A DNA stretch of 17,900 bases, taken from positions 1 through 17,900 of the forward strand of contig PJRA01000509.1 of assembly GCA_016987375.1 (NCBI GenBank), given 5' to 3'. Every line of letters begins with the position of its first letter. The stretch's first letter is position 1. The position numbers were made by a program, and so were the translations under genes. Shown here piece after piece: positions 9,142 through 17,900 of this stretch. The notes under the pieces were generated by a model. The model saw only the letters and a list, made by a program, of their open reading frames with translations, did not search any database and had not been told where the DNA came from. The stretch is from Brachionus koreanus (Eukaryota; Rotifera; Eurotatoria; Ploima; Brachionidae).

Positions 9142-12100
9142 ATGCTTGACAGTCCGAGTGAAAAAGATCCTTTATTTAATTGTTTTAAAGAAAAAGAAAA
9201 AAGTAATGGTTTTCATTATGACATTAACGAAACATGTCAATTGACAAATGAAATATGCAATAAACCCAAGTCAAAATTAGACAAAAGAGTAAAGAAATTC
9301 TCCTCTTTAAAACGTCGAATAAAAGATGAATTAAAAATTGAAAAAAGTTCTTCATTCAATTTGATGCCCCAAATAAATTCAGTTCAAAAAATAAAGGATT
9401 CCTGTCTATTAGAAGAAAGCCCATTTTACATCCACAAAATAGCCCAAACTGAGAGAATCGATGAATTTCAACGTTTGTATAATGAAGATCCAAAAAGATT
9501 ATTGCTAAAAGATAATTCTAGAAATTGGCTACCTATTCATTATGCTGTCTTAAAGTCAAAATTAAAAATAATTGACTTCATAATTGACAAATGCAAATCA
9601 AATATTATAAATGTACAAGATTCTAATGGAAATACTCCACTTCATATTGCTATTGAAAAAGGCCTACGTGATTGCGTTGCTTATTTACTTTCAAAAGGTG
9701 CAGACACTACAATTAAAAATAAAAATTCATACGCACCAATACACCAATGTGTTGTTTCCAATCGACCTGACATATTAGAGCTTCTTCTTTCTCACAATGA
9801 AAACAAATCAGACGTTCATCTCGGAGGAGAAAATGGAAATACAGCGTTGCACACTTGTGCGTATCATGATAATTTGGAATGCGCTAAGGTTTTAATAAAG
9901 CATAAATCAAATATTTGTAAAACATGTAACAATGGTTTCTTCCCTATACATGTTGCTGCCCAACGTTGTTCGAACAAAGTGTTAGAATTTTTGATTGGTG
10001 AAGGAAATAGAATGGGTTGTTCAAAATTAAAAATGCTCTCGTTTGTAGATGGAGACAACAATAAGCCATTACATGCAGCAGTTCAATTCGGTAACTTAGG
10101 AGCAGTTAAATTATGTCTAGAAAATGGAGCCAATATAGATGAAGCTATTGAAATGGACAATAGTACTCCGGTGCACGTAGCTTGCGCTCAAGGATCATTT
10201 GAAATACTTAAACTTATGGCTGAAAAACAACCCAATTTGTTTCTCGAAGTAATACATGCTCAAGATTCATTACAAATGACTCCATTGCATAAAGCAGCTA
10301 TGTTCAATCACGTTGAAATAGCAAGCTATTTGCTCGATAAAGGTGCTTACATCGATGCACTTGATAAAGAAAAAAGATCACCATTACTTTTAGCTGCTAG
10401 CCGCAATTGTGTTAAGATGGCATGTTATCTTATTTCCAAAGGAAGTAATATTCGTTTAAAAGATTCTAATTTTAGAAATTTGCTTCATTTAATAATTGAT
10501 CAAGAATCACCATATAATTCTACTAAAATTGGTGAAAATCAGATTTTTTCATGTAAAAAATCTTCATTTGTATCACTAGAACAAATTTTGATCGAAGTTA
10601 TAAAGCAAAAAAATTACATCGAATTGTTGAATGATCAAGATGTTGATGGCTGCACTTGCATTCATTATGCAAGTAAATATGGTCTGGTCAATTGTTTGAA
10701 ATTATTGATCTCATACGGAGGAAATATTAATTTAAAAAACAAAGATAAACAGTCAGCATTACATTTTGCTGCAAAGCATGGTAGAGTTTCTAGCTGTTTG
10801 GAAATATTAAATTGTCAAAATTCAAGGAATCACATAAATGAAAAAGATATAACAGGAATGACGCCTTTGCACTGGTCTGCAAGATATGGTCATACAAGAG
10901 TGGTTGAAATGCTAATACAAAACGGAGCACTCATCTACAAATCATACGGCAGTGGCAACAACCCTTTTCATGAAGCAGCTTCAAATGGCTTTACTAATTG
11001 TATGAAAATAATTTACAACGTAGATCCTTATGTTTTGAATTCAATAAACAAAGATGGGGTAAGAAAAATTAAATATAAAAATTAACAATTTTTAAGATTT
11101 TCTAAGAATACTGCTTTGCACTTGGCTTGTCAATCTGGCTATCCAAATGCAGTCCGCTCACTACTCGATCTCGGAATAGAATTCAAATACAATAAAGATG
11201 GTTTAAGTTTCATTGATTTGGCTATTAAACACAAACAGCAAGGTTCATTAACGGCTATTATAAATCATGATAGATGGGAAGAAGCACTTAATTTAAAATC
11301 AAAAGAATACAAAACACCATTTGTAGGAATAATTCAGCTATCATCGGAGCTAACCCAATCTATTTTAGAAAGATGCGTAACAAAACAATATATAGACGAA
11401 ATGTCAAGCAAAAAATATTTGGTAACCTAAAGTCTGTACTAAGCATGAATTTCATTTTTAATTAAATTTTAAAAGATACGCTATAATTTTTCATATTTGA
11501 ACTGGGCAGATGTGAAAATAGAAAAAAATGGAAAGTTTTTGCTATCTCCCATGGTTCCTTTGGTTACAATGGTAAAATATGGCCGTTCAGAATGCTTATC
11601 GCATCCTTTATGTGAGGTATTGTTACAAAGAAAATGGAATAAATACGGTCTCACATTATATGGAATAACTACATTGATGTATTTAATATATTTGATATGT
11701 TTAACAACAATTGTTGTCCAATATCCGATATGTCCATTCACTACCTTTAAATTTCAACAAGAAATAAATCCTATTGAAATTGAAGTAAACAAAACAATCT
11801 GTAACCTTTTACAGAATAAAAGCATTTATGTAACTCTTAATATTTTATTTAATTTAAAATTTTATTAAAAATAATTTCTTTTTATTTTTTAGCTAAGCAT
11901 AATTGAAAAAGAAAAAATTTTTTCGACTTTGATTGCTTTTTGTATTGTTTTTTCTTTCATTAATATTTTAAAAGAGTTCTATCAAATGAAAATTGAAGTA
12001 AATATTGGAAAAAAAGTTGATAATAATTTAATTTAATCATTTAATTACTAAAGAAGTTGGAATATTTTAAAAATTTTCAAGTTTTCATTCAATTAATTTT

Positions 12101-13284
12101 GTATCCGGTTACAATAATGTTTCTATTGCCAGTTAGAATTAATGATCAAGAATTTTACAACTTTCAGTGGGAACTCGGTTCATTGGCTATTTTTCTGGCT
12201 TGGTTTAATCTTCTACTTTACATGCAGCGGTTTTATATTTTTGGAATTTATGTTGTAATGTTTATCGAAATCCTTAAAACTCTTATAAAAGTCATTTTTC
12301 TATTCTCGATTCTGCTAATCGGATTTGGCCTGGTCTTTTTTATTTTGTTAGCAAATGAAGTAAGAAGATTGCTTTATTAATAAAATTTTACCTAAATGTT
12401 GTTTTTAAAATTTTAATTAGAAATCGCGAGCTAATTCAACTCCACTAATATCTATTTATCGCTCGATAATAATGATGATGGGAGAAACAGATGGATTGAA
12501 CTCATTTATAATACCCTATCAACTGAACAGACTACATTTTGGTAAAATGAGTCTAATATTCCTAGCTTTATTCATATTTTTGATCCAAATATTACTAACC
12601 AACTTACTTGTAAGATTTAAAAAGATTTAGTTAAAATAATGTCTTTCAATTGATCCTATATATTTAGATTGGTTTGGCAGTTGGAGATATTGAATCGGTG
12701 CAGAGAGATGCTAAACTAAAAAGAGAAGCAATGCAAGTGCAGCTTCACGTTGAACTAGAACGAAATATGCCACGAAAACTATTTGAAAAAGTAAATGAAA
12801 TGGAATATGTAGTATACTATGGAGAGCAAACAAATCGATTTGGAATTTTTAGAGTAATTAGTGATTTTTTTAAAAGAATAATTTACTTTTAGATTTTAAA
12901 AAAACTTTCTTTAAGGGAATAATTTCAAAAATTAAAAATTCAACCGAACCTATAAAAATTAATAAAGGGGACAATGATCCAAACCATCTTATCTTTATGG
13001 AATTAGTAAAGCATAAAGAAAAATTTAAAAGCATGAAATCGACTTTAGACAAACAAACTGAATTATTAAGACTAATTTTGAGCAAAATGAACATTAAAGA
13101 CATTGAAAGTGATGATCGAACACTCGAAGATGAAGAGGAAAATGGAGATTCCTTAAGTCTAGACCCACAATATCAAAAGATTATTAAAAAGCAGCCACAA
13201 AGTAGTCCTACAATTATGCGGTACATACAAGAGTACAAAAGAAACAAATTAAAAAGATGTGAGGAAATATCTGATTCATTTTAA
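9142..13284 (+). CDS. TRPA1: TRPA1-type ankyrin TRP cation channel (8 exons)
   Basis: A plasma-membrane tetrameric Ca2+-permeable cation channel used in chemical and thermal nociception. Exons are 9142..11058, 11107..11421, 11476..11829, 11893..11997, 12054..12359, 12421..12609, 12668..12853 and 12916..13284, giving 1246 aa. All seven introns are 48-63 nt and phase 0. After a basic N terminus, about 16-17 ankyrin repeats run from residue 93 to about 690, all but the last in exon 1, and are collinear with TRPA1 as I recall it. The pre-S1 linker has NHDRWEEAL, YNFSYL and HPLCEVLLQRKW. S1 is about 803-825, S2 is in exon 4, S3 to S5 in exon 5 (FNLLLYMQRF, then IFGIYVVMFIEILKTL), the pore and S6 in exon 6 (SIIMMMGETDG, 1014-1024), and the TRP-like helix in exon 7 (IGLAVGDIESVQ). 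A coiled coil follows in exon 8. The pore has Gly-Glu where human TRPA1 has Gly-Asp. Pre-S1 reactive cysteines appear absent. In-frame TAA precedes the ATG. Family sure; orthology to TRPA1 rather than another TRPA is likely. Confidence 0.93.
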
Positions 13285-13285
13285 C

Positions 13286-15119
13286 TTACATTAACTCTAC
13301 AATCGGTTGTATTAAGACGAGTATATAAGCTGACAAGCCGATAATCAAATGAGCTAAATGTGGCAAACCATGAGAACTCCAAAATCCAAAAATTATTCCA
13401 CCAGTCACAAAAAAAATTCCAAAAATCTAAATTTAAAAAATTAAAGTTCTAGTTATTTTTGTTAGATATTTAGTTAGTTAAATGTCAAGTTTTTATAATT
13501 TCACTCACCATTATCAAATTGCTGAAAATTTTTGCATTTTTTCTTGATTTTAAATACTTTGAGAGAATATTTGATAAATTGGCCAAAACACCCCAACCAA
13601 CAAACATCAAAATTGCATGCAAATGAATAGTTGAAAAGTAAAATTTACATTTTGGACTCTTATTGCTGTTTTTAGAGTAATAGTTCATCGATATTGTATT
13701 TTCAAATGCTGTACTAATATTTATTTTTAAAAACCATAAATCCCCTAATGTTGAATCACTTAATAAATAAATATTAAGCTTTTGAAAATTTTATTTTTTT
13801 TCTGAATTTTATTCAATTACCTCGAATGACCATACCCTCCATACATAAAAGCACCAAATTCTCCATTCAGCTTTCCTGAACACATCAAATGACCATCTCT
13901 TTTTTCAGGAAAAAAATTTCCCTAAATTTAATAAACATTATTCATACAATAAAGTTTATTGACAAAATATTTCTACTTGAACTTTCTTAATAATCCATTT
14001 ATTTGCTAAATTGTCATATAAAGCAACTTCGTCATCAAGTTCTGGTACTGTTTTTAGTATAGTTTTGTCATATTCCATTCCTGAAAACAAAATAGCCGAT
14101 TTGCGATAGCCATCTGAAACAATCGAAGCCATTGATGAATGTTTTCTAGGATTAATGCAAGATGAGTCAACCTTTTGCCATTTTTTATGCTTAGCTGAGA
14201 AAAGCCATGAATCTGATGATGGACATGGTCCACCACTTAAACTACCACTTAAGCATCCACCGAATATTAGTAAATCATCTGGGGATATCATTGCACTGCT
14301 TGAATAAATTCTACCATGGGGATGAGTAAAACTGTATGAACCCGTTAATATTTCAGTATATACTAAAATATTGTTTAATTTTGATGTAATTTTAAATTAT
14401 CAAAAATTTAACTATACCTCTATCCCAAAGACCCTTCAAAAAACGTAGATCAGTAAACTGATAGAAATACATATTATCGAACATTTCATATTGGGCACTG
14501 CCCATTCCTAAGTATAAATTGCTTTTGGATTGATTTAAACTAAGCTCATATGATGGATAAATTCCGCCAATAGGAGAGAACCTAGATTCTGGTGTAATGC
14601 TTATGTAAGTCTGATCCATTTCACGCCATTGATCGTCATTGAAATCATAAACCCATAAATCATTAAAATAATTCTCAAATAATCCTCGGCCACAGCTTAT
14701 ATAAAGTCCATATTTATTATGAGTATAAAGCATGCCGTATCTGGCAGACGGTCTAGTTAAAGTAAATGATAAAGATTTCCAAGTTTCTAAACAAAAACTC
14801 CTTGTTAATAGAATAAAAAATTTTTCTAAAATTTGGTACTTGTTTTTAAATCAAATTCCCAAGTATCATCGAATAAAATCGGCATTATAAAATTATTTGA
14901 TTGTGGCGAATTAGTTTGCAACCCACCGAACAGAATGATTCTATTTCGATTGATGTCAAATCCAATAGCGGCATCTCTTCTAGGTGCTGGTTTTTCGGAA
15001 AACTTGTAGGACAAGTTGTCAAATATTTTTTCCCAGTACATTTGTGTGTGAATTAAATTAACACATAAAAACAAAAATAGCACGTTAAAGACTCTATATT
15101 GGTATACAGAAGATCTCAT
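13286..15119 (-). CDS. Kelch-repeat protein with shortened cytochrome b561-like domain (6 exons)
   Basis: Minus-strand exons 15119..14840, 14786..14418, 14362..13977, 13921..13821, 13758..13509 and 13426..13286 join in frame to 508 aa. A signal peptide (about 1-26, hydrophobic NVLFLFLCVNLIHTQ) precedes five to six Kelch-type blades at about 40-395, seen as RIILFGGLQTN, DDTWEFDLKTKTW, NDLWVYDFNDDQW, DLLIFGGCLSG, DSWLFSAKHKKW, FMYGGYGHSSDSTLGDLWFL. The C terminus has three hydrophobic helices. The first (HLHAILMFVGWGV, 424-436) and third (HLAHLIIG then ILVLIQPIVEL, 485-507) match helices 1 and 3 of the ferric-reductase-type b561 core, keeping H426 and H488. The helix-2 His position reads Asn (FSNLIM), and helices 4-5 are absent. 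The propeller would face the lumen or outside. The TAA stop lies inside a good donor (GTAAGT at 13289-13284), so further exons cannot be excluded. Biochemical activity is not established. Confidence 0.82.
13440..13445 (+). terminator. Possible poly(A) signal of the TRPA gene, inside the neighbouring gene
   Basis: ATTAAA is the first poly(A)-like hexamer I find after the TRPA stop (13284). It lies 156 nt downstream, in the last intron of the minus-strand Kelch-b561-like gene. Use of it would make the two transcripts overlap antisense. Confidence 0.3.
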
Positions 15120-15479
15120 TTTATCCAGATTTTAATCAATAATCAACAATTCATTATTAAAATTTTTTTTTTAAAGCAATTTAATGAATATATTTATTTG
15201 ACACAATTTTTTTTAATTATTTTCTTTTCGATGAAGACTATTTAACATAAATACCTATATCAGATGACCTTTAGTCCATAAAAATTCAATGGACAAATAA
15301 TTTTGTCTTGAATTAATTCAAACGTGTTTATTTGCATTAATATTTAGAAGTATTAAAAAAAAAAAATTATCCATTTTTTATTATTCTATAGAAAAACACT
15401 CTTCGGATACAGAGTTTTTTAGGAAATTTGAAAGAGCAAATTGAAATATCTTGAACATTAAAATTTAATTGTTTGGTGC

Positions 15480-15610
15480 CAAAATATTAATCATCAATTT
15501 CGGATATTTCTCATGTTCAACTCCTAATTATCTTAACCAATTTTACGCAATTTGCTTCAATCCAAACGCACTCTTGGGAATCCTAACGAAAACCTTGTAG
15601 TTATGCTTAA
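15480..15610. repeat. Candidate decayed interspersed repeat
   Basis: This patch has a more even base mix than its surroundings (for example CCAAACGCACTCTTGGGAAT near 15563-15582) and is non-coding in every frame. The texture resembles old repeat DNA, but I see no ends, target duplication or second copy in the window. Confidence 0.2.
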
Positions 15611-16480
15611 AATAACTTTTTATTGCAAGGCAAACCAAAGAAAAAAAAATTGACTTAATTTCCTTTACAAAAAGTAAAAATATTTATAATTTTTGTTCTA
15701 ATGGTCTAAAATTTTTTCTGTAGATGAAAAAAAGTGAAAAAATTGTTGTTTCACTTACTGTGGAAGTCTACAAAATCTGTGAAAATTTTTTGCGATTTAT
15801 TTTCAAATATTATTAATGCTAGGAATAGTTTATCTCATTAATTCTAAATTAATTAAAGATTTCAAAAATAATCTGGTAAAATGGCTCAGGAAACAGCAGA
15901 ATTTATTGCCTAATTATTATTTAATTCAATAAAAAATTATTTAAAGTAATTATCAAACATAATACTGTAAACAACAGTGTATATCATCAATTTTGCAATT
16001 TATATTTTTTCAATAAACTAAAAAATTATTAAGTTTTCAAATACATAATTAAAATTTAAAATAAAAATTGCTTTATTTCTAAAGAGGTTTTATTTTCTTA
16101 GGAAATTAATTTGATCTTAGATTAACAAATTCTAAAATAAAATTTGTGATGTTTGGAATGACGTTAGGTGTTCCTTTCCAACCACTAATGATGAGAAGAG
16201 CTTTTTTTTCATAATTTTGTGTAAAAATGATTTTTTTAAAGACTTAGCTTATTTTACTTTAAATCATGATTTTCCCCTTCCAATTAAATATTTAAGAGTG
16301 AACTAGAAAATTTGAATACCCATGGAAAACGATTAACTCAATTTTTAAATCTTAGCTAATAATGGCGATTAATAAAAATCTCTTTTTGATAAAAGACTGA
16401 TATTTTAGTTATTATAAATGTTTAAATGTGTTCTATCATTACATCTTATTTTTTTTATAATTTTCAATTTTAGGAAAAGT

Positions 16481-16490
16481 TTTATTTATT
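16481..16490 (-). terminator. Poly(A) signals of the GY-rich peptide gene
   Basis: On the minus strand AATAAATAAA gives two overlapping hexamers 61-70 nt after the stop codon, at a sensible distance for a compact gene. Confidence 0.45.
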
Positions 16491-16550
16491 TTAAATAAAC
16501 TAGTCTAACAAATTGGTATTTAAAAAAAAAGCTAAATATTTCATAGTATT

Positions 16551-16844
16551 CTATCTTCTCTTGTAATAAGTTGGATAACCATAGCCATATCCATATGTTG
16601 GATAGCCATATCCTGCACCATAACCATATCCTATTCCATAGTCATACAAACCATATCCATAGCTTGGATAACCATAGCCATAATCATACGATCCAAAACC
16701 GATACCATGTCCAAAATTTCCTTTTAGATTTGATGACTGTAAATTGCTTGCTTCTGATTGAAGTTTTTCGCCAAGTGAAGAACTCAATGCAGCAACAAAT
16801 GCACACAAAAATACCAAAATATTCATTGATAATTTAAGAGCCAT
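16551..16844 (-). CDS. Secreted Gly/Tyr-rich small peptide, 97 aa
   Basis: A single-exon gene for a probable extracellular peptide. Residues 1-22 form a clear signal peptide (MNILVFLCAFVAALSSS core). A short polar stretch with several Ser, Asn and Gln follows to about residue 40. Residues 41-94 are almost only Gly and Tyr with scattered Pro, Ser, Asp and Thr. The decad GYGYP(S/T)YGYG appears twice in full and once more ending in YPTYYKRR. There is no cysteine. The composition resembles YG-rich invertebrate peptides, cuticle or glue proteins and some antimicrobial or neuropeptide-like precursors, and I cannot choose between them. The C-terminal KRR could be a processing site or a basic tail. 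TATA boxes upstream and paired AATAAA downstream support a real, possibly strongly expressed gene. The start is the first Met of the signal peptide. Confidence 0.8.
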   Translation of the reverse strand: MALKLSMNILVFLCAFVAALSSSLGEKLQSEASNLQSSNLKGNFGHGIGFGSYDYGYGYPSYGYGLYDYGIGYGYGAGYGYPTYGYGYGYPTYYKRR

Positions 16845-16938
16845 TTTATTGATTAGTTTTAGTTATAATTATTTTTTACTATTTTAATAGATGAATTGAC
16901 TTTAATTTAAATATTTTTATTGAATATCTTTTTGGCAA

Positions 16939-16955
16939 TTTATACCCTTTTTATA
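16939..16955 (-). promoter_or_regulatory. Tandem TATA boxes of the GY-rich peptide gene
   Basis: The minus strand reads CCTATAAAAAGGGTATAAATTGCC, giving TATAAA at 16955-16950 and again at 16944-16939. They lie about 95-110 nt upstream of the ATG, which would leave a 5' UTR of roughly 65-80 nt. Confidence 0.55.
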
Positions 16956-17900
16956 GGTTCCATTTTAAAATATTTTATCATAAAATGTCAACCCAAAAAT
17001 AAATTCAGAATTTAAAAATTTTATTTTATTTTTACCTAAACTCGGTGTGAATGATTTGACATTTAGTCTATACAATTTAATTCAAAATATTTTAGCTTGC
17101 CATACAAATCTTTTAACATGGCGAAGATTTTTTCTCCAGTGTAAAAAAAATGTAAAAAAACCATTGTAAAAAAAAAAGTATTTTATAAAAAAAGTTGTGA
17201 ACAATTTTCAAAGACTTTGTAAAATTAAATTATTTTTTTTTGTTGAAAGATTTTTCTTAACATGTTTGATAAATGTTGTGACACTAAGATACTTGGAAAT
17301 GCGCGACTATGTTCCATTTGACCCAATCGGATAAACTTATAATTTTAGTCTTCAAAGCATATTGAAGTTTATGGTCAAATTTTAACTATCATTTTTAAAA
17401 AATCATCTCTAGAAGGTCTTGAAATATTTTACGATTAACTTCAAAGGCATGTTTTTAAATAGATAAACTTTCAACGTTTAAGTTTATTTTCTAAGTCTTC
17501 AGATATTTTATCCACGTATAATTATCCACAGCACTTAGCTATGCTATGAATACTTGTCTTAGTATCAAATTTTGGTCATATACTTTTCTCTTTTTTTTAA
17601 ATCTTTTTTCTTTATTTTTATAAAGATTTTTTTTAATCTTACATAGACTTGAAGGGCGATTAATGAAATGAATTAATACATCAATGCAGTCTAAATAATT
17701 AAATTATTTAACTTAATTGTAACTTTGTAGCTAATTTAATTTTATCGCGCTGCATACAGTAACGTGTGATGCATAAGTAAATGGACAAAAATTAAGTTAA
17801 CTTGCCCGATCATGCAAATGATCAGGGGATCATATATATATTTATTTATAAACTACTAAAAATTAGCTATAATATTGAAAAAAAAAATTTTTTAAATGGG
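16956..17900. other. Intergenic flank to window end, no gene seen
   Basis: No coding segment or RNA gene is recognisable. A mixed-composition patch at about 17280-17340 could be another old repeat. The end holds an octamer-containing inverted repeat (17808-17823) followed by TATATATATTTATTTATA, which may be the promoter of a gene beyond the window. Confidence 0.45.
17808..17823. promoter_or_regulatory. Inverted repeat enclosing a POU octamer
   Basis: GATCATGCAAATGATC has perfect 6-bp inverted arms around GCAA and contains ATGCAAAT (17812-17819), the exact octamer recognised by POU-domain factors. A TA-rich stretch follows at 17833-17851. Regulatory use is inferred. Confidence 0.35.

Larger units (their letters stand above)
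15120..16550. other. Intergenic region, no gene seen
   Basis: This lies upstream of the Kelch-b561-like gene and downstream of the GY-rich peptide gene. All frames are broken and I recognise no domain or tRNA. A less A+T-rich patch at about 15480-15610 could be a decayed interspersed repeat. A canonical forkhead heptamer GTAAACA is at 15967-15973 between short inverted arms, probably by chance. Confidence 0.5.

Noticed and set aside
9864..10061. Minus-strand frame inside the TRPA ankyrin exon
   Set aside because: It is opposite well-formed ankyrin repeats and has no domain or signal of its own.
11481..11741. Minus-strand 86-codon frame opposite TRPA exon 3
   Set aside because: The plus strand encodes the conserved pre-S1 linker and S1; the minus frame has no recognisable feature.
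12870..13103. Hydrophobic minus-strand frame (RWFGSLSPLLIFIGSVEFLIF) that could be mistaken for the missing b561 helix
   Set aside because: It lies entirely opposite TRPA exon 8 and its intron, where the plus-strand frame is clearly conserved coding sequence. Hydrophobic antisense frames are expected opposite Asn/Lys-rich codons. It has no His at the needed place.
15967..15973. Canonical forkhead heptamer GTAAACA between ACTGT/ACAGT arms
   Set aside because: A single 7-mer with 5-bp arms is expected by chance in over a kilobase of A+T-rich sequence.
16571..16837. Plus-strand 88-codon frame rich in His and Ser
   Set aside because: It is the antisense shadow of the GY-rich peptide gene, whose signal peptide, TATA boxes and poly(A) signals support the minus strand.

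Overview
The window looks like a compact animal genome. It is very A+T rich. Genes are split by tiny GT-AG introns (46 to 82 nt in the models below), intergenic spaces are 0.5 to 1.4 kb, and the gene content is metazoan: a FoxQ2-type forkhead factor, TYW5, WDR43/UTP5, a TRPA1-type channel, a Kelch/cytochrome-b561-like membrane protein and a secreted Gly/Tyr-rich peptide. A monogonont rotifer such as Brachionus would fit this composition and intron size. That is an inference; no diagnostic sequence was checked.

Layout from left to right. (1) 25-1460 (+): FoxQ2-like transcription factor, with a short first coding exon of 25 codons. (2) 1461-2794: convergent intergenic space holding a strong hairpin (2426-2475) and a 16-bp palindrome with forkhead-like half sites (2269-2284). 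(3) 2795-3954 (-): complete five-exon TYW5, rebuilt here as 315 aa. (4) 3955-4612: divergent promoter space. (5) 4613-6958 (+): WDR43/UTP5 in three exons, 745 aa. (6) 6959-7912: contains a decayed LINE reverse-transcriptase remnant (7301-7633, minus). (7) 7913-8641 (-): unrecognised two-TM protein with a TATA box just upstream. (8) 9142-13284 (+): TRPA1-type channel in eight exons, 1246 aa, every intron in phase 0. (9) 13286-15119 (-): six-exon secretory-pathway protein made of a Kelch propeller followed by a shortened cytochrome b561-like domain. Its stop codon lies one base from the TRPA stop. (10) 15120-16550: no gene seen. (11) 16551-16844 (-): 97-aa secreted GY-rich peptide with TATA boxes. 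(12) 16845-17900: no gene seen, but an octamer inside a perfect inverted repeat lies near the right end.

The genes do not form one pathway. The closest functional pairing is the divergent TYW5 (tRNA-Phe wybutosine hydroxylation) and WDR43 (small-subunit rRNA processing), both RNA-metabolism genes sharing 658 bp of upstream DNA. The most unusual item is the Kelch-b561-like gene. By eye it keeps the histidines of one b561 heme pair and lacks both members of the other, and its end is entangled with the TRPA gene. All exon joins were made by eye from frame continuity and family similarity, without transcripts.
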